Notes: generated by a model from the letters alone, not told the origin. DNA of 64,000 bases from an uncultured Collinsella sp. (GCA_900541795.1 UQLC01000010.1:1-64000), one strand, 5' to 3'; counted from the first letter of the stretch, positions 52,943-62,318 are shown. Made by a program: numbers and translations.

Positions 52943-54259
52943 ATGGGGGAATTCGTGCCGCGGCCCAAAACGCTCGGAGGGGACATTCCATGCTTAGACA
53001 GTCCTGAGCTCGCACGAAAGCGTCAGAAGACACTTTCGGCTCGTGCGGAACTGCGCGCGGAACGCCTCCTTCGAGCGGAGTCGAACCTCGAAACCCCGGT
53101 CGAAACGCAGGCTGACGGAGCGCCGCTTTTCCGCATAAGCGACCTGTCGGCGGGCTACGACAAGAAGGTCGTAGTCGAAGGCGTCGATCTGGAGGTTCGC
53201 GCGGGCGACGTCGTGGCGCTCATCGGGCCGAACGGCTCGGGCAAGTCGACCATCTTGAAAACCATCACACGCCATCTGGCACCGCTTGCCGGCGCGGTCG
53301 AGCTCGACGGGCGGGAGATTTCCCGATGGAAGACGGCGGAGTTCGCAAGGAACCTTGCCGTTATGCTGACAGATCGCCCCCGGACCGAGCTCCTCACCTG
53401 CCGCGATATCGTAGAGGCGGGAAGGCATCCCTACACCGGGCGAATGGGCACACTCTCGCCCGACGACCATAGTCGGGTCGACGAGGCCATGAAAACCGCA
53501 CATGTGGAAGAGCTCGCCGAGCGCGACTTCATGCAGATAAGCGACGGGCAACGCCAGCGCGTCATGCTCGCACGCGCCATCGCGCAGGATCCGCGCGTGC
53601 TCGTGCTCGACGAGCCCACGTCGTATCTCGATATCCGCTACCAGATCGACCTGCTGCGAATACTTCGCCACCTTGCGAAATCGCGAAATGTGGCTATCAT
53701 CATGTCCATCCACGAACTCGAGCTCGCGCAGAAAAGCGCCGACAAGGTGATTTGCGTGAAGGACGGCCGGGTCTTCCGCGCCGGCGCACCCGAGGACATA
53801 TTCACGCGCGAGACGATTGGCGAGCTCTACGGCCTTAAACATGGCACCTTCAACGAGCGCTTCGGCAGCGTGGAAATTGGGCGCCCACACGGCGATGCGC
53901 ACACGTTCGTCATCGCCGGCGCAGGTACGGGGTCAGCTGTGTTTCGCCAGCTCATCCGGCAGGGCAAAGCGTTCTACGCGGGCGTTCTGCACGAAGGAGA
54001 CATCGACTGCGAGCTCGCGCGCGACCTGGCGGCGGAATGCGTGGCCGAGCGCGCCTTCGAGACGATCGGAGATAAAACCATAGCCCGCGCCATAGAGCTC
54101 CTCATCCACTGCGCGCGCCTTATCGTGTGCCCCGCTGCCTTCGGCACCTTAAACGCCCGCAACGCAGAGCTCGTCGAGTTCGCACACTCGCATGGTATCG
54201 AGGTCATGCAAGCGTGCGAAGGCGCATCGGAGGATTCCCATTTGGAGTGGGAAGAATAA
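52943..54259 (+). CDS. ABC importer ATPase (BtuD/FepC type) with extra C-terminal domain
   Basis: 438 residues, much longer than the ~260 of BtuD. The ATPase core spans ~60-310: Walker A GPNGSGKSTILKT, signature ISDGQRQRVMLARAI (Asp instead of the usual Gly after Ser), Walker B VLVLDEPTSYLD and the His switch SIHELELA. Residues ~320-438 are a separate domain beginning TFVIAGAGTGSAVFRQL, with FYAGVLHEGDIDCELA and LIVCPAAFGTLNARNAEL, that I do not recognise by name. The ATG follows the permease stop directly. Confidence 0.92.
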   Translation: MGEFVPRPKTLGGDIPCLDSPELARKRQKTLSARAELRAERLLRAESNLETPVETQADGAPLFRISDLSAGYDKKVVVEGVDLEVRAGDVVALIGPNGSGKSTILKTITRHLAPLAGAVELDGREISRWKTAEFARNLAVMLTDRPRTELLTCRDIVEAGRHPYTGRMGTLSPDDHSRVDEAMKTAHVEELAERDFMQISDGQRQRVMLARAIAQDPRVLVLDEPTSYLDIRYQIDLLRILRHLAKSRNVAIIMSIHELELAQKSADKVICVKDGRVFRAGAPEDIFTRETIGELYGLKHGTFNERFGSVEIGRPHGDAHTFVIAGAGTGSAVFRQLIRQGKAFYAGVLHEGDIDCELARDLAAECVAERAFETIGDKTIARAIELLIHCARLIVCPAAFGTLNARNAELVEFAHSHGIEVMQACEGASEDSHLEWEE

Positions 54260-54276
54260 ACTGGACTTTCTTTTAA

Positions 54277-54369
54277 GGATCCTCAGGCTACAGCTCCTAC
54301 GCCGGCGAGGTCTCCAAGGCGCCGGAGAACCTCGTGAACAGGGATTTCCACGCCGACGAGCCCAACTAG
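54277..54369 (+). pseudogene. Relic of an IS3-type transposase (OrfB)
   Basis: The frame reads SGYSSYAGEVSKAPENLVN then RDFHADEPN and a TAG stop at 54367. This matches the stretch YSSYxGEISxxxxNLVxRDFxAxxPN found just before the DDE catalytic core of IS150/IS3-type OrfB. An upstream TAA at 54274 closes the frame, so only about 30 codons remain. It ends two bases before the tetR stop and marks the right edge of the cobalamin island. Confidence 0.7.
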
Positions 54370-54371
54370 GC

Positions 54372-54983
54372 CTAATCCAAGCGAGATTCCAGACTCGACA
54401 GGCCGTTGAGCGTGAGGTCGTTGGCGACCTCCGAGACGCGCTCGATAGGAACCGAACCGTCAGACAGTGCCCACGTGCGATAGATACCGATAATACCCGA
54501 CAGCAAAAACGCCAGATAGTAATCGAACATCTCGTCCTTGAGACCTTGGGGCAGCAGATCGCGCTCGGCAATCTCGTGTTCGAGCGGCGCACGAAGACGA
54601 GCCATAAAATCATCGAGCGGAATATTCTCGATCAGCTGACGATTGAGCACGAGGTTGTTGCACAGCGCCTCGTTAACGGTTTTAAAGAAGGTCGCCGCCG
54701 CGCCCAGGGCGCGCTCGTTGGTGTCGCCGTCCATGGAGGAAAGCGTCTTCTCGACCGAATCGACAATCATCTCCACTACATCGACGGCAATGGCATCGAG
54801 CAGGCCGTCAACCGTGCCAAAGTGCACATAGAAGGTTTTGCGGTCGACATTGGCCTCGCGCGCGATGGCACTCACCGTAATGTCTGCCAGCGGCTTTTCC
54901 ATAAGCAGACGCTCGAACGCGGAAAGGATGGCATTGCGGCTGCGAACGATGCGGCGATCAATACGCGGTTTGCTGGTGGCCAT
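54372..54983 (-). CDS. TetR-family transcriptional regulator
   Basis: 203 residues. The N-terminal HTH reads RNAILSAFERLLMEKPLADITVSAIAREANVDRKTFYVHF-type sequence, with the recognition helix around TFYVHFGTV near residue 45. The C-terminal ligand domain resembles the TetR_C group of DhaS-like regulators in its pattern, but no ligand can be inferred. ATG 54983 has GAAGGGA seven bases upstream. It is the first intact gene right of the island and faces it tail to tail. Confidence 0.9.
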   Translation of the reverse strand: MATSKPRIDRRIVRSRNAILSAFERLLMEKPLADITVSAIAREANVDRKTFYVHFGTVDGLLDAIAVDVVEMIVDSVEKTLSSMDGDTNERALGAAATFFKTVNEALCNNLVLNRQLIENIPLDDFMARLRAPLEHEIAERDLLPQGLKDEMFDYYLAFLLSGIIGIYRTWALSDGSVPIERVSEVANDLTLNGLSSLESRLD

Positions 54984-55099
54984 GGGCGTGTCCCTTCGAT
55001 ATGCGGGCATTCATCAACAGATGAGAGATAATCTACGTAAGAGGATTATCCCCCATACAGCACAAATATGCCCCGCATCATGAAGAACGCACGACTGTC

Positions 55100-56407
55100 C
55101 TACTGCGACTTAGGATGCTTCTTCTTATTGAGCGCCGACGGAGATACGCGAATACCGTCGCCCGTCTGGCGCACATAGGCTTTATGAGCCGGCTTAGCGG
55201 TCCCAGAAGCCTTCTGAGCGTGCTTCTTGGGATCAACGGTAACAGCATTCGTGGGGTGCGGCTTAGTGGGCGCAGAGGGCGTCTGAGGCGTGCGGCCGAG
55301 CTTGCGCATCACGCGATCCCAGCGCGCATGGATGCTCTCGTTGTGGGCGCTCTTAAGTCCCAGCAGGGGCGCAGCCAAAATGGTAGGCGCAATAAACGTG
55401 ATGAGGCGCCACAGCAGATAACCGGCGGTCGAAGCCGACCCAAAGAAATGACCCAAGAACAATGCAAAGCCGCCCTCAGCGCCACCAGTTCCACCGGGCA
55501 AGGGGACCGCAGAGCTCAGCAGCTGGACAAAGGCGCTCGCGGCCATGACCGAGAAAAAGTCGACCTCGTGGTGGCCAAAAGCAAGCATCAGGAAATACGG
55601 AACCAGATAGAAAAACGCAAGTTGCAGCATGGTGATGACCACCGTGAGCAGCATGGAAGAAAAATGTCCGGCTGAAAGCTTGAACTTCTCGGAGAAGGAG
55701 TAGATCTCGCCATCGACAAACGTGCGCCATCCCTCGATCTTAGTGGCCGAGACACCAATGCGCTCAAGCCAATTGATGATGCAATGGGCGACGCGCGTGA
55801 CGGTCTTAGGCATGAGCGCGACGGCGAAGATGCCCAGCAAGATGCAGCAGTGCCCACCAAAGCTAAAGACGCACAGCAACGTCATGTCGCCATAGCGCTC
55901 GGCAAAAAACGGCATGCGAGCAAGCAGTAGGATAGCGCCCCAGGCAACGAGGCCAAACTGGTACACGATAAAACGCGTGAATTGCGTGGCGCCGGCCTCG
56001 CCCACGTTTTGGCCGGCCTTGGTCAGGCGATAGATTTGAGCCGGGGTGGAGCCCATCATCATGGGCGTCAGGTTACCAAAGAAGATGCCACTCGCCTCGA
56101 CCGAGATCAGGTCGCGGATGCCGACGGGCGAATTGGGATCGAGCCAGACGGCGATCGCATAGGCCACAATGCCAAAGAACAGGTACATGAACATGCAAAG
56201 ACACGCGACAACGAGCCATGACGCCTGGACGCTCGACATAGCGGCCCAGAACTGCCCCATCTGCCCGGTTACCACCAGATAGACGATATAACCTACCAGC
56301 ACGACGCCGATAAAGATGGCGCCGCGGCGTGCGCTCTTATTGTCATCTCCGCCCGAGGCCTCAACCTCGACCTGGGGCTTAGACGTATGCTGAGAGGACT
56401 CCGTCAT
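55100..56407 (-). CDS. UPF0104/LPG-synthase-type flippase-like membrane protein
   Basis: 435 residues with about eight helices. GIFFGNLTPMMMGSTPAQIYRL near residue 110 and SAVPLPGGTGGAEGGFALF near 310 are the two signature blocks of the lysylphosphatidylglycerol synthase transmembrane family (AglD/MprF flippase part). No catalytic MprF domain follows; instead a Lys/Pro-rich cytoplasmic tail of about 70 residues ends in KKKHPKSQ. AGAAGGAG is four bases before ATG 56407. Probably lipid or lipid-linked sugar handling. Confidence 0.9.
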   Translation of the reverse strand: MTESSQHTSKPQVEVEASGGDDNKSARRGAIFIGVVLVGYIVYLVVTGQMGQFWAAMSSVQASWLVVACLCMFMYLFFGIVAYAIAVWLDPNSPVGIRDLISVEASGIFFGNLTPMMMGSTPAQIYRLTKAGQNVGEAGATQFTRFIVYQFGLVAWGAILLLARMPFFAERYGDMTLLCVFSFGGHCCILLGIFAVALMPKTVTRVAHCIINWLERIGVSATKIEGWRTFVDGEIYSFSEKFKLSAGHFSSMLLTVVITMLQLAFFYLVPYFLMLAFGHHEVDFFSVMAASAFVQLLSSAVPLPGGTGGAEGGFALFLGHFFGSASTAGYLLWRLITFIAPTILAAPLLGLKSAHNESIHARWDRVMRKLGRTPQTPSAPTKPHPTNAVTVDPKKHAQKASGTAKPAHKAYVRQTGDGIRVSPSALNKKKHPKSQ

Positions 56408-56515
56408 GAGACTCCTTCTAACAGTCAAAATATCTTGGATATTGTACCCGTAAGGGCCATAGGCAGAACGCAAAGCTGTGGTTCAAACGGGAATTGCAGA
56501 CGGTTGTTTGAAAAT

Positions 56516-56548
56516 AAAAAAACCCGGCCTTCCATAGGAAGTCCGGGT
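56516..56548 (-). terminator. Terminator after tRNA-Glu
   Basis: On the minus strand ACCCGG...CCGGGT followed by TTTTTTT, ten bases past the tRNA 3' end. Confidence 0.85.
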
Positions 56549-56558
56549 ATCAGATGCG

Positions 56559-56635
56559 TGGTAGCCCGTACCAGATTCGAACTGGTGATCTCCGCCTTGA
56601 GAGGGCGGCGTCCTAAACCGCTAGACGAACGGGCC
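56559..56635 (-). tRNA. tRNA-Glu (anticodon CTC)
   Basis: Minus strand GGCCCGTTCGTCTAGCGGTT start, anticodon arm CCGCC-CTCTCAA-GGCGG giving anticodon CTC for codon GAG, T-arm AGTTCGAATCT, and an encoded CCA end at 56559-56561. Confidence 0.95.
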
Positions 56636-56762
56636 ACATGACATCTGCACTGCCGTGCTGCGAGGAAATATATTACGGGACAAAAAACATCAGCGCAAGA
56701 AGAAATTCCAAATTGCCGAAAAATTGTCGGCAGGTTATGGAACACGCAGGTAAACTAGGTAG

Positions 56763-58157
56763 CTAATTCAAGTTAAGATGGACCAAAAGAGCTTCGCGAT
56801 CGTTGGGAATGTTGTCTTCGATCACGGCGTCGAGGGCGGAGTTGAGAAGCTGCCCCAGTTCCGGCCCGGGCTTGACTCCAGCACGGATCAGGTCGCCGCC
56901 GTTGATGGCAAGCATCTTAAGCGTATAGGGCTCCCCCGCCGCAAGCAGCTCGTGAGCCAGCGCGCGCATCTCCTCGATCGTCTCGACGTAATAGAAACAC
57001 GAAGGTGCCTTGCCGAGTGTGTCGGCACGCTTAAGGTCCATAAGCTCGTCCATCAGACGCGGCGTATCGACACCCTCGCCCGAAAGCGCGCGCATCATAT
57101 TGAGCAGGCAGGATCGCTCGGAACGCAGCGGCTTATCATGGTATTTGATCAGCAGGCACACATCGCGAACCAAATCGTGCGAAAGCGCCAGACGATCCAT
57201 GATGACACGCGCCTTCTTGGCGCCGAGCTCGGGATGACCGTAGAAGTGTCCGCTTCCGGCATGATCGACCGTAAAGCAATCGGGCTTGGAAACATCGTGC
57301 AAAAACGCCGCCCACATAAGGCTCGACGAGGGCGCGACACCATCGCACAGCGCCAGCTCCCCTGCCACCGTCAGCACGCGGGCGATATGCTCGTAGACGT
57401 TAAACGCATGGTAGACGCTGCGCTGGTCAAACCCGCGAGCGGGCGCGAGCTCGGGCACGGCGGCGCAGATGAGCTCGGGGTAGCGCAGCATAGCGTCTCC
57501 CCCATGACCGGTCGAAAGAATGCCCTCAAGCTCAATTCCCACGCGCTCGCGCGCCACGGCATCGAGCAACGGCGCGCACTCGGCAAGCGCACGCTTGGTC
57601 TCGGGCTCAATCATAAAGTCCAGACGGCAGGCAAAGCGCACCGCACGCAGCATGCGCAGGGCGTCCTCGTTAAAGCGACGCTTGGGATCGCCGACAGCGC
57701 GAATCAGCTTGCGCTCCAAGTCACCCTGGCCGTCGTAGCGGTCGACAAGCCCGCGCTCGGGATGCCAGGCCATGGCGTTGACGGTAAAGTCGCGGCGCGC
57801 CAGATCGTCCTCGAGCGAGGCGGCACGCTCGACGCTCTGAGGATGGCGCCCATCGGTGTAAAAGCCATCCAGGCGGTACGTGGTGACCTCGATACGCTCG
57901 CCATCGGAAATAGCCGTGATTCCACCAAATTTAATGCCCGACTCCACAACCGCGATGCCGGCGGCCTCGAGCGACGATTTAGACTCCTGCCACAGGCCGC
58001 TACAGCACATATCAACATCGTGGCTGGGGTACCCCATCAGGGCGTCGCGCACCCAACCGCCCACATACCAAGCTTCAAGACCGGCCGCCTCGAGCGCACG
58101 AAGGACGCGCAAGGAGGCATCGGACGGTTGCGTACCGTTGAGCGAAACATTGCACAT
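56763..58157 (-). CDS. cca: CCA-adding tRNA nucleotidyltransferase
   Basis: 464 residues. The class II nucleotidyltransferase head shows WYVGGWVRDALMGYPSHDVDM near residue 31 with the DxD, then LARRDFTVNAMAWHP and RRFNEDALRMLRAVRFA. An HD domain follows (MWAAFLHDVSKPDCF near 290), as in many bacterial CCA enzymes. ATG 58157 has AGGAGG eight bases upstream; the longer GTG start at 58175 lies before that site. It is needed here since the tRNA-Ala gene lacks CCA. Confidence 0.95.
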   Translation of the reverse strand: MCNVSLNGTQPSDASLRVLRALEAAGLEAWYVGGWVRDALMGYPSHDVDMCCSGLWQESKSSLEAAGIAVVESGIKFGGITAISDGERIEVTTYRLDGFYTDGRHPQSVERAASLEDDLARRDFTVNAMAWHPERGLVDRYDGQGDLERKLIRAVGDPKRRFNEDALRMLRAVRFACRLDFMIEPETKRALAECAPLLDAVARERVGIELEGILSTGHGGDAMLRYPELICAAVPELAPARGFDQRSVYHAFNVYEHIARVLTVAGELALCDGVAPSSSLMWAAFLHDVSKPDCFTVDHAGSGHFYGHPELGAKKARVIMDRLALSHDLVRDVCLLIKYHDKPLRSERSCLLNMMRALSGEGVDTPRLMDELMDLKRADTLGKAPSCFYYVETIEEMRALAHELLAAGEPYTLKMLAINGGDLIRAGVKPGPELGQLLNSALDAVIEDNIPNDREALLVHLNLN

Positions 58158-58294
58158 GCCTGTGGCCTCCTGCACTTGCGAGCGTTAATCGATGGTTCTC
58201 AAGAAGTCTAACAAGAAACGAGAAAGCGCGCACACGCAATCGCGTCGTCGATTCGATAAAACGAGAAAGCAGACGCCATATGCGTTCAGTGCAC

Positions 58295-58330
58295 AAAAAA
58301 CACCCGCCTCGGAGATCCAAAGCGGGTGTT
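58295..58330 (-). terminator. Terminator after the distal fruK-like gene
   Basis: On the minus strand CACCCGC...GCGGGTG then TTTTTT. Confidence 0.85.
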
Positions 58331-58352
58331 CGGCAGCGATTTTTCGATACGG

Positions 58353-59285
58353 CTAGCAGACCTGACGAACTTCGATGTTCTTCTTGTATTCGTCCACCTT
58401 GGCAAAGTCGCCCAGGCCCGGGCACTCGACCACGTTGGCGCCGGTAGCCATCGAAAGGCGCAGGGCGTCCTCGACGCGCTCGGGGGCGTCGTGCCACACG
58501 GACAGGAAGGCAGCGAGCGAGGAATCGCCGGCGCACACCGTCGACAGCAGCTTGACGTCGAAGGTGCGGTTGGCAAACCAGATGTGCTCGCCGTTAGAGA
58601 AGTACGCACCAGCGCCGCCAAGAGTCAGCAGCACATTCTTGGCGCCCTTGGCGTGCAGCTCGGCCATCGCGCCCTTGACGGACTCGTCGTCGCCACCGCT
58701 CACCTTAATGCCAAAGATATCGAGCAGCTCGTCGTCGTTGGGCTTAATCAGCAGCGGCTCCATGGCAATGAGGTCTGCCAGCTGATGGCTCGAGATATCG
58801 AGGACGAACTCGGCCCCCTTGGCCTTGACGCGGCGCAGGACCTCGGCCAAGAAGCCCTCGGAAGTGTTGGGAGGCAGCGAGCCGCTGATGACCAGGCAGG
58901 TCATGTCATCAAGCGAATCGATGAGCTCAAACATCTCCTGCTCGTTGGCCTCGTTGATGGCGGCACCGGCGTTGACCATGTTGTACTCGGTGTCGGGTCC
59001 GGCATTGAGGAACACATTGACGCGCGTGATGCCGTCGGTCCAAACGGGCTTGACGGGCACGCCTAGGGCCTCGGCGCCCTTAACGATAAACTCGCCCGAG
59101 AAGCCGGCGAAAAAGCCCAGGATCGTGGTGTCGACACCGTAGTGATCGAGGGTGAACGAGACGTTGAGACCCTTGCCGTTGGGCGTGTAGACGGCGTTAC
59201 GGGTACGCGTGACGGTGTTGGCAGCAAGGCCGTCGCAGGAGATGTTGTAGTCAATGGCGGGATTTGCAGTGAGCGTGTAAATCAT
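58353..59285 (-). CDS. 1-phosphofructokinase-type PfkB sugar kinase (distal copy)
   Basis: 310 residues. MIYTLTANPAIDYNI, GKGLNVSFTLDHYGVD and the catalytic CAGDSSLAAFL block near 245 (usual GAGDS) place it with FruK/LacC kinases, which phosphorylate fructose-1-phosphate or tagatose-6-phosphate. AAAGGA is six bases before ATG 59285. It lies downstream of a close paralogue (59475-60407), separated from it by that gene's terminator, so it may have its own promoter or be expressed at lower level. Confidence 0.85.
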   Translation of the reverse strand: MIYTLTANPAIDYNISCDGLAANTVTRTRNAVYTPNGKGLNVSFTLDHYGVDTTILGFFAGFSGEFIVKGAEALGVPVKPVWTDGITRVNVFLNAGPDTEYNMVNAGAAINEANEQEMFELIDSLDDMTCLVISGSLPPNTSEGFLAEVLRRVKAKGAEFVLDISSHQLADLIAMEPLLIKPNDDELLDIFGIKVSGGDDESVKGAMAELHAKGAKNVLLTLGGAGAYFSNGEHIWFANRTFDVKLLSTVCAGDSSLAAFLSVWHDAPERVEDALRLSMATGANVVECPGLGDFAKVDEYKKNIEVRQVC

Positions 59286-59414
59286 GAATGTTCCTTTCAC
59301 GAAGTAACGTGTTGGTGAAAGTATATTCCACCCATCGGTAAAAGGCTAGGACAACTCGGTGAACGGTGTGGAAGCGATGAAGTACGGCAGAACATCTCTC
59401 TCCAATGACGGAAC

Positions 59415-59446
59415 AAAAAAGGCGCCCCAGCCGAAACCGGGGCGCC
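59415..59446 (-). terminator. Terminator between the two fruK-like genes
   Basis: On the minus strand GGCGCCCC and GGGGCGCC pair across ten bases, then TTTTTT. Confidence 0.88.
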
Positions 59447-59474
59447 GCATGCGCACGAATATATCGCGTTTCGA

Positions 59475-60407
59475 TTACTGACGATCGAGCTTGCGGACAG
59501 CAACGCGCTTGCTGTACTCGTCGACGTGACCGAAGTCGCCGATGCCGACGGACTCGGCAACGTTGGCGCCGGTGGCCATAGCGAGCTTCATGGCCTCCTC
59601 GACGTTGTCGCGATCCCTGTACCACTTGTGCAGGAACGCAGCGAGGGTGCAGTCGCCAGCGCAGACGGAAGAAACCAGCTTGATGTTGAACTCACGCTTG
59701 GCGTACCAGATGTCCTCGCCGTTGGAGAAGTAAGCGTCGCCGCGGCTACCACGGGTGAGCAGCACGTTCTGAACGCCAGCGTCGTGAGCCATCTTCATAG
59801 CAACGCGAACCTCGTCGTCGGTGTCGACCGGCACGCCGAAGATGGCCTTCATCTCGTGATGGTTCGGCTTGATGAGCAGCGGCTTCTTGTGAGCGAGCTC
59901 CTTGAGCTTGTCGGAGGACAGGTCCAGGACGACGTCGGCGCCACGAGCCTGAGCGTGCTCCATGACCTGAGCCAGGAAGTCGGGCGTAGCTTTGGGAGGC
60001 ACGGAGCCGGAAACGATCAGGCACTCGAGATCGCCCGCGGTGTCCAGGATGTTATAGAGCTCCTCCTGGTGCTGCGGCGTGATCGGAGCACCCGGGTTCA
60101 GGATGCCGTACTCGTGCTGGCCATCGTTGACGTAGGTGTTAATGCGCGTGATACCGTCGGTCCAGACCGGGCGGCAGAGGCAACCCAGGTTCATGACCTC
60201 CTCGACGATGAACTTGCCCGTGAAGCCGGCGAAGAAGCCGAGCGCGACGGTGTCGACGCCCATCTTCTTAAAGGCGAAGGACACGTCGAGGCCCTTGCCG
60301 TTAGCCGTGTAGCTGGCCGAGCCGGTGCGGACGTTCTCGTCGGGCTCGAGCGGAGAGCTCGAAACCGTCATGTCGACAGCCGGGTTAGCGGTTAGCGTGT
60401 AGAACAT
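59475..60407 (-). CDS. fruK: 1-phosphofructokinase (proximal copy)
   Basis: 310 residues. MFYTLTANPAVDMTV, GKGLDVSFAFKKMGVD, LLIKPNHHEMKAIFG and CAGDCTLAAFLHKW (Cys in place of Ser, catalytic Asp kept). It shares length, motif order and much sequence with the copy at 58353. It follows ptsI by about 74 bases with GGGGGT before the ATG, so fructose-1-phosphate made by the upstream PTS would be its substrate; the resulting fructose-1,6-bisphosphate enters glycolysis. Confidence 0.9.
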   Translation of the reverse strand: MFYTLTANPAVDMTVSSSPLEPDENVRTGSASYTANGKGLDVSFAFKKMGVDTVALGFFAGFTGKFIVEEVMNLGCLCRPVWTDGITRINTYVNDGQHEYGILNPGAPITPQHQEELYNILDTAGDLECLIVSGSVPPKATPDFLAQVMEHAQARGADVVLDLSSDKLKELAHKKPLLIKPNHHEMKAIFGVPVDTDDEVRVAMKMAHDAGVQNVLLTRGSRGDAYFSNGEDIWYAKREFNIKLVSSVCAGDCTLAAFLHKWYRDRDNVEEAMKLAMATGANVAESVGIGDFGHVDEYSKRVAVRKLDRQ

Positions 60408-60481
60408 TTACAGTACCCCCTGTATATGTGAGGGCCGCGTGGCCGGCCCATTCCAACCACGCGGTTACCTCTGATACCAAA

Positions 60482-62185
60482 TTAGCGAGCTGCGGACTCG
60501 AGCAGTGCCTTGACCTCGGCTGCGGTGTTGCAGGCGAGCGCCTTCTCGGCGAGCTCGTCGCACTCGGCCTTGGTCCACTGGCTGATGGTCTTGCGGGCGC
60601 GCAGGATAGAAGGAGCGCTCATCGAGAACTCCTCCAGGCCCCAGCTGATCAGCAGCGGCTCGAGCAGCGGATCGGCAGCGGCTTCGCCGCACATACCGAC
60701 CATGATGCCGGCCTTCACGCCGCTCTCGATGATGTTCTTGAGCGAGCGGAGCACGGCGGGATAGTAAACCTGGTACAGGTTGGAGATGGTGTCGTTACCA
60801 CGGTCGGCGCACATGGTGTAGCCGATCAGGTCGTTGGTGCCGATGGAGAAGAAGTCGGCGACCTCGGCAAGACGGTCTGCGAGCAGCGAAGCGGCGGGCG
60901 TCTCGACCATGATGCCGACCTCGATGTTCTCGTTGAACTTGCGACCCTCTTCGGTCAGCTCGGCCTTGCACTGCTCGACGAGCTCCTTGACAGCCAAGAC
61001 CTCCTCGACGCAGGTGACGAGCGGGATCATGATCTTGACGTCACCGAAGGCGCTAGCGCGCAGCAGAGCGCGGAGCTGGACCTTGTACTGGTCGGGATTG
61101 GCCAGGCAGTAACGCACGGCGCGGAAGCCCATGAAGGGGTTATCTTCCTTGACCATGTGCAGATACGGAATCTCCTTGTCGCCGCCAACATCGAGCGTGC
61201 GGATGATGACCGGAGCACCCTTGAGCGCGCTGGCGACCTTACGGTAGGCGTTGAACTGCTCCTCCTCGGAAGGAAGCTCAGCAGAGTCCATGAACAGGAA
61301 CTCGGAGCGGAACAGACCGATGGCCTCGGCGTCGTGATCGAGCGCGTTGGGCACGTCATCGGGGTTACCGATGTTGCAGGCGATGATCTTCTTGATGCCA
61401 TCGGCAGTCACGGACGGCTTGCCGCGGAAGGCCTCGAGGGCTGCCTTCTCGGCAGCGAAGGCCTCGGCCTTGGCGGTGTATGCGGCGAGCGTCTCCTCGT
61501 CGGGATCGGCCTCGACGATACCCTTGCCACCGTCGACGACAACGGTCATACCGTTGCGCAGCGCGGTGCAGCTATTGGAAACCGAAAGGACAGCCGGGAT
61601 CTCGAGGGCGCGCGCAATAATCGCGGAGTGCGACGTGCGGCCACCGGTCTCGGTGACGATACCGGCAACGTGGGCCTTATCGATCGTGGCGGTCATGGAC
61701 GGCGTAAGGTCGTGAACGACAACGACAGTATTCTCGGGCAGGACGGAGAGGTCGACGACCTCCTTGCCCAGCAGCTCGGCCAGAATACCGGTGCGGATGT
61801 CGGCGATGTCGGCCGCGCGCAGACGAAACATCTCGTCGTCCATGGACAGGAACATGTTCTCGAACATGGTCGAAGTGTCCATGAGCGCCTGCTCGGCGCA
61901 GGTACCGCCGTCAATGGCGGCGTTGATGGCGTCGGTCATGCCCGGGTCCTGAGCCAGGACAATGTGTCCGCTCATGATCTCGGCCTCGGCCTCACCCACC
62001 GTCTCCTTCATGTGGTCGGCCTGAGCCTGGGTCTTCTCGCAGAAGACCGAAAGAGCGGACTGATAGCGCTCCTTCTCTGCTGCCGAATCAGCAACCTCGT
62101 GCGGCTCAAACGTCAAGTCGGGATCGACGGCGACCATGACGGTGCCGATACCGATGCCCTCGGAAGCGTTGACTCCCTGATACAT
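60482..62185 (-). CDS. ptsI: Phosphoenolpyruvate-protein phosphotransferase (PTS enzyme I)
   Basis: 567 residues. MYQGVNASEGIGIG is the typical start; the phosphorylated His lies in TGGRTSHSAIIARAL near 190; the PEP-binding barrel shows GLFRSEFLFMD, RTLDVGGDKEIPYL, FFSIGTNDLIGY and VGMCGEAAADP with the acid Cys. ATG 62185 has GAGG seven bases upstream; an ATG two codons earlier (62191) is equally open. It follows ptsH by about 130 bases. Confidence 0.96.
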   Translation of the reverse strand: MYQGVNASEGIGIGTVMVAVDPDLTFEPHEVADSAAEKERYQSALSVFCEKTQAQADHMKETVGEAEAEIMSGHIVLAQDPGMTDAINAAIDGGTCAEQALMDTSTMFENMFLSMDDEMFRLRAADIADIRTGILAELLGKEVVDLSVLPENTVVVVHDLTPSMTATIDKAHVAGIVTETGGRTSHSAIIARALEIPAVLSVSNSCTALRNGMTVVVDGGKGIVEADPDEETLAAYTAKAEAFAAEKAALEAFRGKPSVTADGIKKIIACNIGNPDDVPNALDHDAEAIGLFRSEFLFMDSAELPSEEEQFNAYRKVASALKGAPVIIRTLDVGGDKEIPYLHMVKEDNPFMGFRAVRYCLANPDQYKVQLRALLRASAFGDVKIMIPLVTCVEEVLAVKELVEQCKAELTEEGRKFNENIEVGIMVETPAASLLADRLAEVADFFSIGTNDLIGYTMCADRGNDTISNLYQVYYPAVLRSLKNIIESGVKAGIMVGMCGEAAADPLLEPLLISWGLEEFSMSAPSILRARKTISQWTKAECDELAEKALACNTAAEVKALLESAAR

Positions 62186-62318
62186 TCCCATTCCTCTCTC
62201 CGTGTCATGTGATAAAGCGTTTTGCCATATCCATGACAAAAGAGCGCAGCTACCTTACAACAGGTCACTGCGCCCCCAAATATGAACTTAGTTGTTCAAC
62301 ATGCGACCCGTTTGAGTT

